A stretch of 64,000 bases of DNA from Sipunculus nudus. Taxonomy: Eukaryota > Annelida > Sipuncula > Golfingiida > Sipunculidae. This document shows, one piece after another, positions 49,264 through 63,040 of this stretch (position 1 is the first letter of the stretch; every line of letters starts with the position of its first letter). A program made the translations under genes and the position numbers. The notes beneath the pieces are model-generated. The model had not been told where the DNA came from and did no database searches. It saw only the letters and a list, made by a program, of their open reading frames with translations. Location of the stretch: contig CM049308.1 in NCBI GenBank assembly GCA_026874595.1, positions 91,949,624 through 92,013,623 on the forward strand, read 5' to 3'.

Positions 49264-50118
49264 TTAGGGCCCCGCTTGACAAGAGGTGCCCCATAGTGAT
49301 CACCGTGTCAGTCCGTCCTTCTGTCCATCCGTCCTTCTGTCAGTGACACTTCCTTTCAAGCGCGATAACTCAAGAACAACATTCTGCAGCTTCCAAAATT
49401 CACAGGGATGATTGGTACCTATGAGGGCTCCAGACCTATCGAATTACAGACTTGTCGGAATTCCTATATGGCTGCCACAGCCCAATCGCTGATTTTCTTT
49501 TGCACGCGATAACTCTACAACAACATACTGCAGCTTTCCCAAATTCACAGGGATGATTGGTTCCTATGACGGTTCCAGACCTATCAAATTACAGACTTGT
49601 CGGAATTCCAATATGGCCTCCACAGCCGGATTGTTGATTTTCTTTCATGCGCGATAACTCAACAACAACCTCCTGCAGCTTTCCCAAATTCACAGGGATG
49701 ATTGGTATCTTTAAGGGCTCCAGACCTTTTGAATTACAGACCTGTTGGAATTTCAATATGGCCGCCACTGCCCAATTGCTGATTTTCTTTCGTGTGTGTT
49801 AACTTACAACAACATCAGCTTTTCTGAATTTACAGGGATCATTGGTTCCTATGATGGCTCCAGACCTATTGAATTACAGATTTACTCAAAATCAAATATG
49901 GCTAACAGACTACATTCGGTGATTTTCTATTGCACACATTATTTCAGACATATCTTCTTTAATCCAGTATGTTTTTTTTCCCTCATGCATATTGATAAAA
50001 ACCTGTTCCTGTTTGTGATATTTTTCAAATTTAACTTAATTTTTCACCCATATGTGAACAAGTCCAGCACTAGCAGAAACGTGGGGCCCTCTGAGGACCA
50101 TTGTCCGACCACATCGAG
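49264..50118 (+). mobile_element. Helitron-like element with 145-bp tandem units
   Basis: Starts near AGGGCCCCGCTTGACAAG with a CCGTCC/CTGTCC block. It then has about four units of 145 bp ('cgcgataactc' at about 49361, 49506 and 49651, decaying afterward). Near the end lie GGGGCCCTCTGAGG, a GGAC/GTCC hairpin, and ACCACATCGAG followed by T. The matching end at 55427 reads CTAG, so CGAG here is probably a mutated CTAG. The 148-codon frame at 49745-50191 runs through it and is not considered a gene. Confidence 0.6.
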
Positions 50119-51024
50119 TATGTGTGGATATTTCAGCAAACTGACTGTGTTAAGCTTTATTCCACAAATGCCCATGAATGTGACTCGCTAACATAGGGAT
50201 TGTTTCAATATAGTTAATGTGACATACGATTTCTGTTCTTTTCTGCACAGTTGAATTTTGTATACTTTACCAAAGTGAGTATTCTAGAATTACAGGCATG
50301 TTCAAATCTGTAATTATCTGAAGATAAAATGTATTTCACCAGAAATAAATTTAAAAGACACCTGTTGAAGTATTTCCATTGAGATGTGATACTTTGCCAT
50401 ACTTTGCCATACTGATCATTATTGTGATATACTAGACGTGGTTTGGTATATTATAATTAACATTTGTGCCTTTGATTTAAACATTCTACCAATCTCACCA
50501 CATCACCATCGTGGAATAGCATCTGTGCCTTTTGCGTACTGGCTTTGCTTTGAGCATGTGTTGTTAAGTTAAAAACGTTGTCACAGGGATGCCCAAGCTC
50601 CCTTTGTGACATCATTTTACAAACTCGTGCCCTCGTGACCAATAGGTTTTACAGTATTTGGATGAATATTTCATGAAATACCCCTTAAATTTCTGTATAG
50701 GGAATATCTCAGCTCAGATAGAGGCCCTAATATATAAAGCTTTTGTTAAAAGTCTTATTTCTGGAAATTGTATAAAACAGAGACATATATATATATCTAT
50801 ATGGTAACTTATACTTAAACCACAGAGTAATTTAGCCACCACTATCAGCTTCTTAAACATGTCATTTCCATGTGATAACATGTCGCAAATACACTGACAT
50901 TCTAAATATAGAAAGTCCTATCACTATGATTAGACAACTAATCTTTGAGCAGCATTTATAGGAAAAACTCTTGTATAGATAACACATGAATAAGTTTTTC
51001 TGTTATTTTTGCATGTGATTAAGA
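50119..51024. other. No gene recognised
   Basis: AT-rich sequence with a small direct repeat ('atactttgcc' twice at about 50390). Nothing else identified. Confidence 0.4.
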
Positions 51025-53658
51025 TTTTTAGCTCAGCTGACTATAAGTCCTTTGAGCTATAGTCGTGGTCCATTGTCCGTCGTCCGTCTGTCTGTCCGTC
51101 CGTCCATAGATGTGGCACGTTTTGAAACAGTAAGACCTAGGAATCCATAATTCGGCATAATATTAGATGTCCCCAAGATCTCCTACCAAGCCGAAAACTG
51201 GGTCTTTGCAACTTCGTTCCTTTTAGAAATTAAGGAAAAACCTCAATTTTTTATTAAAACCCTATTTTCACACTTCAGGACTGCCTAATATCAAAACTAC
51301 TCATCTGTTTTTCCTCATATTTCCCATAAATATTCCCCTACATACTTCTTATGTAGATGCCAGAAATTATGTCTGTATTATATAATTAAAAAAAGTTATG
51401 GGCCCAAACATAATGCATTTTGTAAAAAATCAGGAAAGATATTTGATCACTTAACACAAAACATGTTAAAGCTATGGACTTTTTTTCCAGTAATATAACT
51501 TTAATTAAACAAAATTAAATTGTATACCCTAAATTAGATCAAAATCTTTTAAATTTTTGGAAATATTAACAAAAATAAAAAAATTTGTACCTTAAATTTT
51601 TCCCAACTTTGACATGGCACGTTTTTTTTCCTGTAAGTACTGTGGATTTAATTTTCACAGCATGTTTTTTGTTAGCATTTTGTCTGTTAAACCCAAAAAT
51701 TTGAAACCAGTTGATCAAAAACTGTAGATTTTATTCAATTTTTCAATCACCATGTAACATATTGTTTATATCAAGCTAGTGTTATGCAGTTTGCAAGAGC
51801 TCAGCTCCCCAGCTGCAGCTCTCAGTTCCTAAAATTTGGCATACAATTAGATGTCTCTAAAATCCCCTACCATGCCAAGAATTTGGTCACTAAGAAGTAA
51901 TACCTTTGAGATATTAATGAAAAACTTCATTTTTCCATTAAAAACCTATTGTTACACTTCAAGACTTCCTAATATCAAAACCACTGAGATCTGACTTTAA
52001 TCATATATAATATACATATTTTTCTATACAATCTCTATGCACATGCCAGAAATTATGTCAATATTGCGTAATTGTTTTAAGTTATGGGTCAAAACATAAT
52101 GCACTTTGTAAAAAATCAAGAAATATATTTACTCCCTTAACAAGAGGATTGCTGAAGCTAGAGATTTTTTGTCAGGGATGTAACATTATTTTATCAAGAT
52201 TCAATTGAATACCCAAAATTAGTTCTGAATTTTTCAAATTTTATAAGTTATTAGTATAAATATAAAATTAGTACCTTAAATTTTGCCAAAATTTGACCAT
52301 GACACGTTTGTTTATTGTGAGCACTGTTGATATAATTTTCATATCATGCACACATAAGGATTTCAGCTTTTTAGTTTAGAAAGCTGAAAGAAATTGGCCC
52401 AAAATTGTTGCTTTTATTAATGTTCTTATGAGACCATGTCAGACCTTAGCTCTCCCCAGCCCCTCTTGAGTCACCTGTATGTTGACCTTGTTGACCTTTC
52501 ATCAAATTATGCACGCTTGACACGAGGCATACACTGGGGCAGCCAGGCAGCTTATGGCCAGCAAAAGTTGATCCAGGTGTCCAACCCAACTCATCTAGTA
52601 ATTTTAACTAACAACATAACAATAAACAATAAATTAATAAATTTTTATTGGTTTTTAATAACAAATTAAGAAAAATAGAAAAGGAATTTGTTAGTTGATA
52701 ATAACAGGAAATTAACTTGCAGTTACTGATGATAAAAGAATCTTGTGTCGATTGATAGAATGTCACGTATTCCAAATAACACCATGCAGTCACCTATGGT
52801 ATTTTTCAGTTCAATTTTAATGATAAAAAAATAAATCATATTATTCATTACTAATCATAAGGGATCATATGAAGGAAATAAATGATAGACTAAGATGCAG
52901 TTGATAATATTAATCTAGATTCCTGCTGTGTCTAATGTGTACATTGATGTGAAATTAGTCCAAAATGAATATATTACATTTATTTTTTTTTAATATGAAT
53001 GAAAGCCATAAAACCAGGTACTTATGATCATTATTTAAATGTGTGAATTTTGTATATTCTGGATTCTCAACATCATTGTTTGGTGAAAACTGAAAAAATA
53101 CCAGACATGGTGCGAATACTTTGCAAATGTCTTTGAATACGAATATGAATATGTCCTCCATTATAAAATTTCTTGCATAAGAATGGGAATTCAGGTAAAA
53201 ATGAAAGTATATGAATACCAGTGCAAATAATTTCAAAATGTATTCATGAATGCATTCATGAATATATTCTTTGATATTATTTTGATTATCATTTCAGTTG
53301 TATTTTATTTTAAAAAATCATACGATTATCATATTAGTTTTAATAAAAATTATATTTGGGACAATTTTTAATTATTTTTAATAAATAGTTAAACTCTTAT
53401 ATTATATGTTCTGCTTATAAGTTATATGGCCAAGTCAAAATCTGTGTGACAGTAGCACTCCATTTGTTAATAAAATAAATGAAATCAATCCTCTTCCCTT
53501 TCTCCAAAGATTCTATCAAAATCATACATAAGCTCAACACCCACAACTCATAATACAGCTTATATTTATTTCCACACAAAACAAGCATGTGCCTCATTTC
53601 TAAATCATATTTTTTTATCATATATAACAGCTGAGCGTCGTGACCCATGGGTCCCTTG
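51025..53658 (+). mobile_element. Helentron-like element, longest complete copy
   Basis: A 2.63-kb copy. It starts TTTTTAGCTCAGCTGACT with the hairpin and GTCCGTCGTCCGTCTG block and ends CAGCTGAGC, GACCCATGGGTC, CCTTG, then T. Three segments can be told apart by comparison with other copies: 51025-52570 (shared with 36931 and 3911), 52571-53037 (shared with 1985) and 53038-53658 (shared with 2727, 42551 and, inverted, 10934). It contains the 22-bp palindrome at 53242-53263. No Rep or helicase coding is visible. Confidence 0.75.
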
Positions 53659-54169
53659 TTTTCTGTATAACTTTTTCCTCATTTTTTTATCAACACTACA
53701 GTGTTTGATGTACAAATAATTTTGGCTTTAATCAACTGTCACATTTTTTTAACAGAACAGTGTCAAAGTTATTGCATGGGCGTACATATATATATGCTAG
53801 TATTTAGTTTTAATGACAGATCCCAGTGTCCCACCACCAAAGCTTAAAACAACTCATTCTGGCTGTGCTATAATTAACCCCCTAATTGTCCAATATATTG
53901 CTATCACATGGTGAAACATTGCAAGATAAATGATGATGTTTATATACCAGTATACCTAGTAACTTTTACAATTTAAAAAAAAAGATTGTCTAGGGTAAAA
54001 CATTTAATATAGATACAGATGCAAGGAATGTTTTGGCTCTGAATTAACAAGTGTTAATCATGAGTAAGGATGATTATTATAACTGTCTGCTCGTTTGTAC
54101 TTCTTAGAAGGAATTGAATCATTTCCAGTACTGGTATATTCAGAACGTGTGCTAACCTTGTAACTATAC
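53659..54169. other. No gene recognised
   Basis: AT-rich sequence, nothing identified. Confidence 0.4.
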
Positions 54170-55427
54170 TAATCATGCGGTGTCCTGTAGTGATTGCTGT
54201 GTCCTTCCGTCCTCCCATAAGTGATGCTTTCTTTTGTGCACAACATCTCAACAAAAACATGCTTGATCTTTCTCAAATTCACAGGGATGATTGTTACCTA
54301 TTGTTACCATCCCTCTTAAATAACACAACCGCCAAAAATCAAATATGGCAGCCAGACCACAATCAGATATTTTGTATTGCAGACATTATTTCAGACCTAT
54401 CTCCTTTAATATGATTTGAACCAGTAGCATTTTTTTCCCACATGCATATTGATAAAAAACCTGTTTCTGTTTGTCACATTTTGAAAAGTAAATTATGTGA
54501 CAAAGGTGTTATAACCAATTTATTCAGTGTTGGTAAATGTTAGAAAGTGTACATACGATTTTAGTACTTTTGAATCTGTCTCTAAATGGCAAATTACCTG
54601 TCAGTTCAGTGAAAGCCAAAGCATGTCCATTACATTCCATCAGGATGACACTGAGGTCAGGGCTAATTAGCAGTTCAGGGAAAGACAGTTGAATCTTATA
54701 AAGAAAATCACACCTTTGTGTATAGTGCCAGTCAGGCTGAGATATGTTCACACTTGTGCTGTTGTAGTTAAGCATTCTAGATGATAACTTATCAAAGATA
54801 TAGTGATCAGTTTAATATGTATTTAAGGATTGGAAATCCAGACATAGGGCGAGAGCTAGGAGAGAGTGATGTATACCTTGTGCATCTCTTTCCTCCCTTG
54901 TCGGACATGGTGGACGATTGGCACACTAGGATGGAACTGGCTGCATGCTTAGAACAATATTTAAGTAAGTTATGGACTTCCATCTCAAATACCAGCAGAG
55001 ATTATGACCTTCAATGTGACTTAACCAAGAGCTGCCTCATATGATTGTTATGTTCAGTTAAGTATGTGTTACACTGTGACATTCAGCTGGAAGATGTTAG
55101 CTAAGCCTACAGCCGGAAACTGTAATTTAATGTTTACAAGGAACCTGTAACTGTGTGCATGACGTTCAACTTGAATATGTATCTTTTATGTACAGCCGGA
55201 ATGTGAGCCATAATGTCAACAGGAACCGGTATCTTCATTGTTTAATCGTGATGTTCAACAGAATAAATGATGTGTTTAAGTTTCAAGGACTTGCTCCTTA
55301 AAGTCACCAAGATAAAATAACTACAACTTTGCAATGTGGCACTTAACTTTTTAACCCATATGTAAACTAGCCCACCACTACCAGAAATGTGGGGCCCTCT
55401 GAGGACCATTGTCTGGACCACATCTAG
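54170..55427 (+). mobile_element. Helitron-like element carrying an extra insert
   Basis: The 5' part (54170-54487) and 3' part (55341-55427) match 49264-50118, including 'ttcacagggatgattg' and GGGGCCCTCTGAGGACCATT. The end is a short hairpin, CACATCTAG, then T, the Helitron-type 3' terminus. Between them lie about 850 bp absent from the other copy (see separate entry). Confidence 0.6.
54488..55340. other. Insert in the Helitron-like element with exon-like frames
   Basis: Two reading frames lie side by side here. The plus-strand one (54781-55044) has a protein-like segment with GRELGESDVYLVHLFPPLSD and then DDWHTRMELAACLEQYL, followed directly by a consensus GTAAGT donor at 54964. The minus-strand one (54775-54524) includes DFLYKIQLSFPELL and ILMECNGHALAFTELT before a GTAATT donor-like site. 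I recognise neither, and at most one is likely to be real. Helitrons are known to pick up host gene pieces, which would fit, but chance frames cannot be excluded. Confidence 0.3.
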
Positions 55428-57012
55428 TTTTGTGATGTTTTTAGAAAAACTGACAATTTGTTTCTATATAAGACTGTATCCTTCCTCATTAAAATTGTTA
55501 AAATGTAAACTTTCAAGAAGATGTCATGAAACAGAAGGATATAGGGCAGTTTGCCATTATTTCAGCATTATAAATTATTACTTCAGGGAGCTATTATTGT
55601 ATCCCAGCATCCATGCTGTTGAACACTCTTCGTATTTGTAGTACAGTTTTATCTTTTCTCCAGTATACAACACCACTTATCTGAGTGTCTGTTGTATTAC
55701 AGTGTGTTTATAGCTTCATCCACAATTTGAGTTATATCAATCATAACCAGAAGTCAGCCGCTGTAAAGTCATACAGTTGATGATTTTTCAGTATTTGTAC
55801 ACATGTGCTGTCCCTGAGTGGAGTAAACATAATTGAGGCTGCAGACCTTAGATTAGATGTGCTCCACAGACCTTAGATTAGATTTGCTCTGTAGCTCATT
55901 TTCCAGAGCAGTCGGAGCAGAGAACAGGTCAAGTGCCCAACCTAGTTTTAAAGGAAGTGGATATTGTTATGGAATGTGTGTATGATCAAAGGTTGTTTTT
56001 AGGTTTTTAGAATGGTGACCCTGTTGATGGCTATCTGTGTTATGTCTGTGCCACGCTGCCTGGGCATGATATGAACACTCTTCTTGATCAGAATTAATTT
56101 TATGGAGTCAGACTCTTTCTGCTTAAAACTCTTGAGTGCTGATATATGCTTAATAACCCCATTTAACATGAAATAAGTATTAACTTAATACATATATATT
56201 AATGTCCTCTGGTGGTACTTCCTGATTTCTGATTGTGGGGTAACTTTAGAATTCTGTTCATGATTCTTTATAGTAATACCTCAAATGATCATCAGTGTCC
56301 TCTAGTGGACATTCCCGGAAACAAAGCAACTCAGGGATAGATGTAACAATAGCAACTTTTTGTCCACTTTATTATAGAAAAAACAGAAAAATTACAGATA
56401 TAATAGTGAAACATCACCTGAAAACATAATATCTCGGACTAGTTTGATGTTAACAAGACAATATTTTAAGAAAAAAATATTGTTTCAGGTATGAACATAA
56501 GATGGCCATGATTATCATATGCGGCAGTACTGTAAATAAAAATGATTCCAGAGTGCGCTGTTTATGTATAGGAAATCTTGGTAAGTAAAACTGACTTGAG
56601 CTAAGTTTCCATATGCACTGAATGCAGAATGCAGCATGCAGAATGCGTGTTGAGAGATTTCATATGTACTGGCAAGGCAACATGGATATTTTCTATGTTG
56701 CTTCGGGATACCATCTACAACTGTGACTGCAAAAAAGGAATCGGCCTTGCCGCAACCACATACCAAGGCGGCTAGGAATAGGAATCATAGCTTAACTATC
56801 TTCAGATCTGTTAAGGACTCATGACTTAGAAAATCTTGAAATATTAACAATCATGTCAAAATTGCAAACTGTTTGATACCTAATGTCTGTTTTATAAAAT
56901 AAATTGATGTTTTCTGCTGAAATAAATGATTAAAATCAAGCTGTTACCTTCATGATATGGAATGTCATTATTTCACAACTGAGCATGGGTCCCAGCTGCC
57001 ACTAATTACCAC
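55428..57012. other. No gene recognised
   Basis: Non-coding as far as I can see. A small direct repeat 'gaccttagattagat' occurs twice at about 55847-55885. Confidence 0.4.
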
Positions 57013-57322
57013 TTAAACTGGATCAGCACTCACTGTATGAGTACTCACATTGAATCATCACTCAAACTGTATTAGCACTGAAACTATGTCAGCACTCAAA
57101 CTGTATCAGTGCTCAAACTGTATTAGTGCTCAAACTGTATCACTGCTCAAATGGTATCAGTGCTGAAACTGCATCAACACTCAAACTGTATCAGCACTCA
57201 AACTATATCCTCACTCAAACTATATTGGCACTCAAACTGAATCAGAACTGAAACTGTATCAGCACTCAAAATGTATCAGCACTCAACATGTATCAGCACT
57301 CAAACTCTATCAGCACATAAAT
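57013..57322. repeat. 17-bp minisatellite, about 18 copies
   Basis: Units based on CACTCAAACTGTATCAG with frequent changes, such as 'tgctcaaactgtattag'. Period 17 bp. Confidence 0.9.
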
Positions 57323-59072
57323 GATGATTGGTTCTGATGTTTGAAGGAAATGATTAAGTCTTGCTCTTGACCTTCTTGTGTAGATCCAGAAATTTGCCTC
57401 TGCCAGAAGGGTATGCTTTATTCCCTGTTCAATTGTGTTTGTTCACAACATAACTCGTGCAATCATGAACAGAATCTCATGAAACTTTCACAGCATTTAG
57501 TGAATGGGCCAGTAAAGAATCAATTATATTGTTGTGCATAATCTGGATTCTGGAACACCATCAGGGAGTATTCACTAATTAATTAATGAAAGTCACTTAT
57601 GCACAAATGTACCTGGGAATATGGGCTGAATAAGTGAATGCAAACATGATTTTGGGAGCATCCCACAATATAGACCCCACCATGCTTGCATTCTGTAAAA
57701 TGGAGATTTCTAGTTTTTTTCTGCATGGAATTTTTTTATTGTTATCCTTCCATATGCCTACCTGGTACATGGTCACCGGAGTTGGCCAGTGGAAAAGTGT
57801 ATGCACTCTTCAAATGTTATACAAAGTTTGAATCCCATATAGTACTTTCAAAAAGTATAATAAATGAGATATTGTATGTTACAGATGTAAGAAAGTAGAG
57901 CTTGTGTAGAAAGAGCCCATTTGGAAAATACAATGTACTTTAGATGGATAAATTACCATTATTTTAAGTCTGCTGTAGATTTGGTTGGTGTAATATTGAA
58001 ATTAAATCAAAATGGAAAACAAAAAGAAGCTAAGGTGTACAGTAAGATCAGTGGCTTATTAGTGTTCTCCACTCCTGATCTGTGTCATGTTTGACTTAAT
58101 TTATGGTGATGACTGCCATTAGCATTACAGTGAAACTAGGAGTAATTATAAGGAATTTAATCAAGTTCTGGCATTTAAGATAGAACATTCTTGTGTAAAC
58201 TGTGCTTAAATGAGACCCTTTTTTGTTTATTACTGGATGGCTTCTATTATGTGAGGATCAATTAGCTAATTAGCTGAAGATAGGTTTTTTTAAAATGACT
58301 GATTTATGGAATGGCATTTAGTTTGAACACAGCTTATTTTATTAAAATTCATGAATTCCATTGATTTAATTTTTGACCTAGCAACATGTTTGAAAAGTAC
58401 AAAGTATCACTTTCTGTCAAATATCCTTGAGTCTGTTGATTTCAGTAGGTTAAAACATCATACTTGTAGAATTGTTAGTATTTTAACTATGTTATTATGC
58501 ACTATTGTGTACCAGAGACATATCTCAATAGCATAGTTCACACACAGGTTTCTTAGTAGTATATATAATTTACCCCACCCCAGATAGTGGGTTTTGCTGA
58601 TTTCCCTAGCTGAATCCTAGGACTAGTAATTAACATACTCTGCAGTTAGTTACACTTATCAATTTTGGCTTGACCAGTAATATTAATGTAATCTATCATC
58701 TTTTCTAATCTTTTATAGTATTGTTATTAAATTATTTCTAACTTAATTCATACAAAAATGATTAGAGAATAAGAGATTCTATTTTAACTGAATGAAAAAC
58801 TTAGATGTTTTAATAAATATTGAAATAAAACTAATATATGATGTTTGACAAATTTTCTTCAGACTTCACTTGACAACTGGATTGAATTATTACATTTTGT
58901 TATTAATAATGCAAAATCATTGAGTTTATGACATGCCAGTGTTTCTATTTCAGTGAACAAGGTTGGCTGAATGATAAATTATCAAGGAGTATTTGGTTCA
59001 TTGGTCACAATGTTTTGTTCTAAATGTCAGTAAATAGTACAAAGTGTCATGGTGAATGCCACAAAGAGTTGT
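57323..59072. other. No gene recognised
   Basis: AT-rich, non-coding as far as I can tell. Confidence 0.4.
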
Positions 59073-61900
59073 TAGACTATCAGACATCACTGTCACATGA
59101 GGCTTGTGATCACATATCATTTGTGACCAGACTATCAGACATCACTGTCACATGAGGCTTATGATCACATATCATTTGTGACCAGACTATCAGACATCAC
59201 TGTCACATGAGGCTTATGATCACATATCATTTGTGACCAGACTATCAGACATCACTGTCACATGAGGCTTATGATCACATATCATTTGTGACCAGACTAT
59301 CAGACATCACTGTCACATGAGGCTTATGATCACATATCATTTGTGACCAGACTATCAGACATCACTGTCACATGAGGCTTATGATCACATATCATTTGTG
59401 ACCAGACTATCAGACATCACTGTCACATGAGGCTTGTGATCACATATCATTTGTGACCAGACTATCAGACATCACTGTCACATGAGGCTTATGATCACAT
59501 ATCATTTGTGACCAGACTATCAGACATCACTGTCACATGAGGCTTATGATCACATATCATTTGTGACCAGACTATCAGACATCACTGTCACATGAGGCTT
59601 ATGATCACATATCATTTGTGACTATCAGACATCACTGTCACATGAGGCTTATGATCACATATCATTTGTGACCAGACTATCAGACATCACTGTCACATGA
59701 GGCTTATGATCACATATCATTTGTGACCAGACTATCAGACATCACTGTCACATGAGGCTTGTGATCACATATCATTTGTGACCAGACTATCAGACATCAC
59801 TGTAACATGAGGCTTATGATCACATATCATTTGTGACCAGACTATCAGACATCACTGTCACATGAGGCTTATGATCACATATCATTTGTGACCAGACTAT
59901 CAGACATCACTGTCACATGAGGCTTATGATCACATATCATTTGTGACCAGACTATCAGACATCACTGTCACATGAGGCTTGTGATCACATATCATTTGTG
60001 ACCAGACTATCAGACATCACTGTCACATGAGGCTTATGATCACATATCATTTGTGACCAGACTATCAGACATCACTGTCACATGAGGCTTGTGATCACAT
60101 ATCATTTGTGACCAGACTATCAGACATCACTGTCACATGAGGCTTATGATCACATATCATTTGTGACCAGACTATCAGACATCACTGTCACATGAGGCTT
60201 GTGATCACATATCATTTGTGACCAGACTATCAGACATCACTGTCTCATGAGGCTTATGATCACATATCATTTGTGACCAGACTATCAGACATCACTGTCA
60301 CATGAGGCTTGTGATCACATATCATTTGTGACCAGACTATCAGACATCACTGTCACATGAGGCTTATGATCACATATCATTTGTGACCAGACTATCAGAC
60401 ATCACTGTCACATGAGGCTTGTGATCACATATCATTTGTGACCAGACTATCAGACATCACTGTCACATGAGGCTTATGATCACATATCATTTGTGACCAG
60501 ACTATCAGACATCACTGTCACATGAGGCTTGTGATCACATATCATTTGTGACCAGACTATCAGACATCACTGTCACATGAGGCTTGTGATCACATATCAT
60601 TTGTGACCAGACTATCAGACATCACTGTCACATGAGGCTTATGATCACATATCATTTGTGACCAGACTATCAGACATCACTGTCACATGAGGCTTGTGAT
60701 CACATATCATTTGTGACCAGACTATCAGACATCACTGTCACATGAGGCTTGTGATCACATATCATTTGTGACCAGACTAACAGACATCACTGTCACATGA
60801 GGCTTGTGATCACATATCATTTGTGACCAGACTATCAGACATCACTGTCACATGAGGCTTGTGATCACATATCATTTGTGACCAGACTATCAGACATCAC
60901 TGTCACATGAGGCTTGTGATCACATATCATTTGTGACCAGACTATCAGACATCACTGTCACATGAGGCTTGTGATCACATATCATTTGTGACCAGACTAT
61001 CAGACATCACTGTCACATGAGGCTTATGATCACATATCATTTGTGACCAGACTATCAGACATCACTGTCACATGAGGCTTATGATCACATATCATTTGTG
61101 ACCAGACTATCAGACATCACTGTCACATGAGGCTTATGATCACATATCATTTGTGACCAGACTATCAGACATCACTGTCACATGAGGCTTATGATCACAT
61201 ATCATTTGTGACCAGACTATCAGACATCACTGTCACATGAGGCTTATGATCACATATCATTTGTGACCAGACTATCAGACATCACTGTCACATGAGGCTT
61301 ATGATCACATATCATTTGTGACCAGACTATCAGACATCACTGTCACATGAGGCTTATGATCACATATCATTTGTGACCAGACTATCAGACATCACTGTCA
61401 CATGAGGCTTATGATCACATATCAGACATCACTGTCACATGAGGCTTATGATCACATATCATTTGTGACCAGACTATCAGACATCACTGTCACATGAGGC
61501 TTATGATCACATATCATTTGTGACCAGACTATCAGACATCACTGTCACATGAGGCTTATGATCACATATCATTTGTGACCAGACTATCAGACATCACTGT
61601 CACATGAGGCTAATGATCACATATCATTTGTGACCAGACTATCAGACATCACTGTCACATGAGGCTTATGATCACATATCATTTGTGACCAGACTATCAG
61701 ACATCACTGTCACATGAGGCTTATGATCACATATCATTTGTGACCAGACTATCAGACATCACTGTCACATGAGGCTTATGATCACATATCATTTGTGACC
61801 AGACTATCAGACATCACTGTCACATGAGGCTTATGATCACATATCATTTGAGACCAGACTATCAGACATCACTGTCACATGAGGCTTATGATCACATATC
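59073..61900. repeat. 55-bp satellite array, about 52 copies
   Basis: Near-identical head-to-tail units of 55 bp containing ACCAGACTATCAGACATCAC and CATGAGGCTTRTGATCACAT. The main variable site is A/G in GGCTTRTGATC. One unit lacks 5 bp (about 59621) and one lacks 18 bp (about 61423); a few carry single changes (59803, 60244, 60780, 61611). All frames contain stops. The G form makes an 8-bp palindrome GTGATCAC. Confidence 0.98.
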
Positions 61901-62091
61901 CTTCCATGTATCAGGTGACCCTAATTGGGGATGTTTGGGGTTTGAAAGGGTAGAACAGAAATGATGTGACTACTGATATTTGACATTTGCTTCTTTTATT
62001 TTAGCAAAATTAAACAGTCATCAGAAATCAGCTTAAGGTTATTTGTGTTATTGTGCTACAGCACAGTCTTATCATACAGTCTCTGTTTTAG
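61901..62091. other. Satellite right flank
   Basis: Unique sequence leading to a pyrimidine-rich stretch and AG at 62090-62091. Confidence 0.4.
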
Positions 62092-62190
62092 GAGATTGAG
62101 TCATCAGAAGTAGCTGAGCTGTGTCTTGTGTACACACAAAACAAGAAAAACTGCTGCCTCCTGGGAACAGCTGTCTGTGAGGAAATTTAA
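62092..62190 (+). CDS. Possible terminal exon, unrecognised
   Basis: After a good acceptor (CTCTGTTTTAG) the frame EIESSEVAELCLVYTQNKK continues for 32 codons to a TAA at 62188. A CpG cluster follows at about 62191-62270, unusual for this window. I do not recognise the peptide and no partner exon was found upstream. It could be chance. Confidence 0.2.
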   Translation, partial: EIESSEVAELCLVYTQNKKNCCLLGTAVCEEI

Positions 62191-63040
62191 AGTCGCTCGG
62201 TGCCAAGTTGTTGTTGTGACCTTGTTGCGGATACTCCATTAGCGAACGTTGTGAGAATTTTGAGCGACCTGTCAGCTTTTCAGTTTATTAGATGCTGCAT
62301 GGGTAGCCCAGTTTTGCTCCTCTCCCCCTCCTTTCCCCAAATGATTCATGTTGTTTTAATGAAAGCACAACAGTGCTGTTGAACAGTTGACATTCCATGA
62401 AGCAGATTTCTTTCTTACTATACTCTGAGACTCCAGGGATCATAAATATTTTCAAGAAGACAATCTACACTGAGCAGGAAAAAAAAAACGTTATGTAATT
62501 TCAAACTTTGCATGTTCACACAGATATTGGTAACAGGATGAAGCCTATTTAAAATTTGGTCATGACCTTCTCTTTTGGTGATCTTGACCGTGAATTTGTA
62601 GATCGTCGCTGAAAATTTCTTGTAAAAATTAGATATCTATATGGAAGGATGGATGGATTCCTTAAATTTGGTATGACAATTCAGAGACCTTGGAAAGCTT
62701 GTAATATAATGTATAAACATGATTTTGCTGTGGTCCAGTATGATGCTAATGTGGATACAGTTCAGTGAATCTGGGGATTATTTGTTTGGTCTTAGTCAGT
62801 GTCATGGACACTTTTTGGTTTACTTGTCTCGTTTCACATTTTCTGTCTGAAGGCAAAGCCAACTTCTCCTTGTTCCACTATTGGCAGTTTTACAACTATT
62901 GAACTTATATATGCATGTTATTGTAACTTGTATTACAAAATTCCTCATATTTGTTGGTCCTCTCTGTCTCAATCAGCCTTTGCATTTCCTAGGGCAAAAG
63001 CAGTTCTTAGAGTGGGTTCCTTGTATTTATATCTTCTTTA
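62191..63040. other. No gene recognised
   Basis: Starts with a small CpG-rich patch. Otherwise AT-rich and unassigned. Confidence 0.4.

Noticed and set aside
49745-50191. A 148-codon plus-strand frame
   Set aside because: It covers the decayed tandem units and the 3' end of a Helitron-like element, and its translation follows the repeats.
59073-61900. CRISPR-like look of regularly repeated short units
   Set aside because: The whole 55-bp unit repeats without unique spacers, and the window is animal DNA. It is a satellite.
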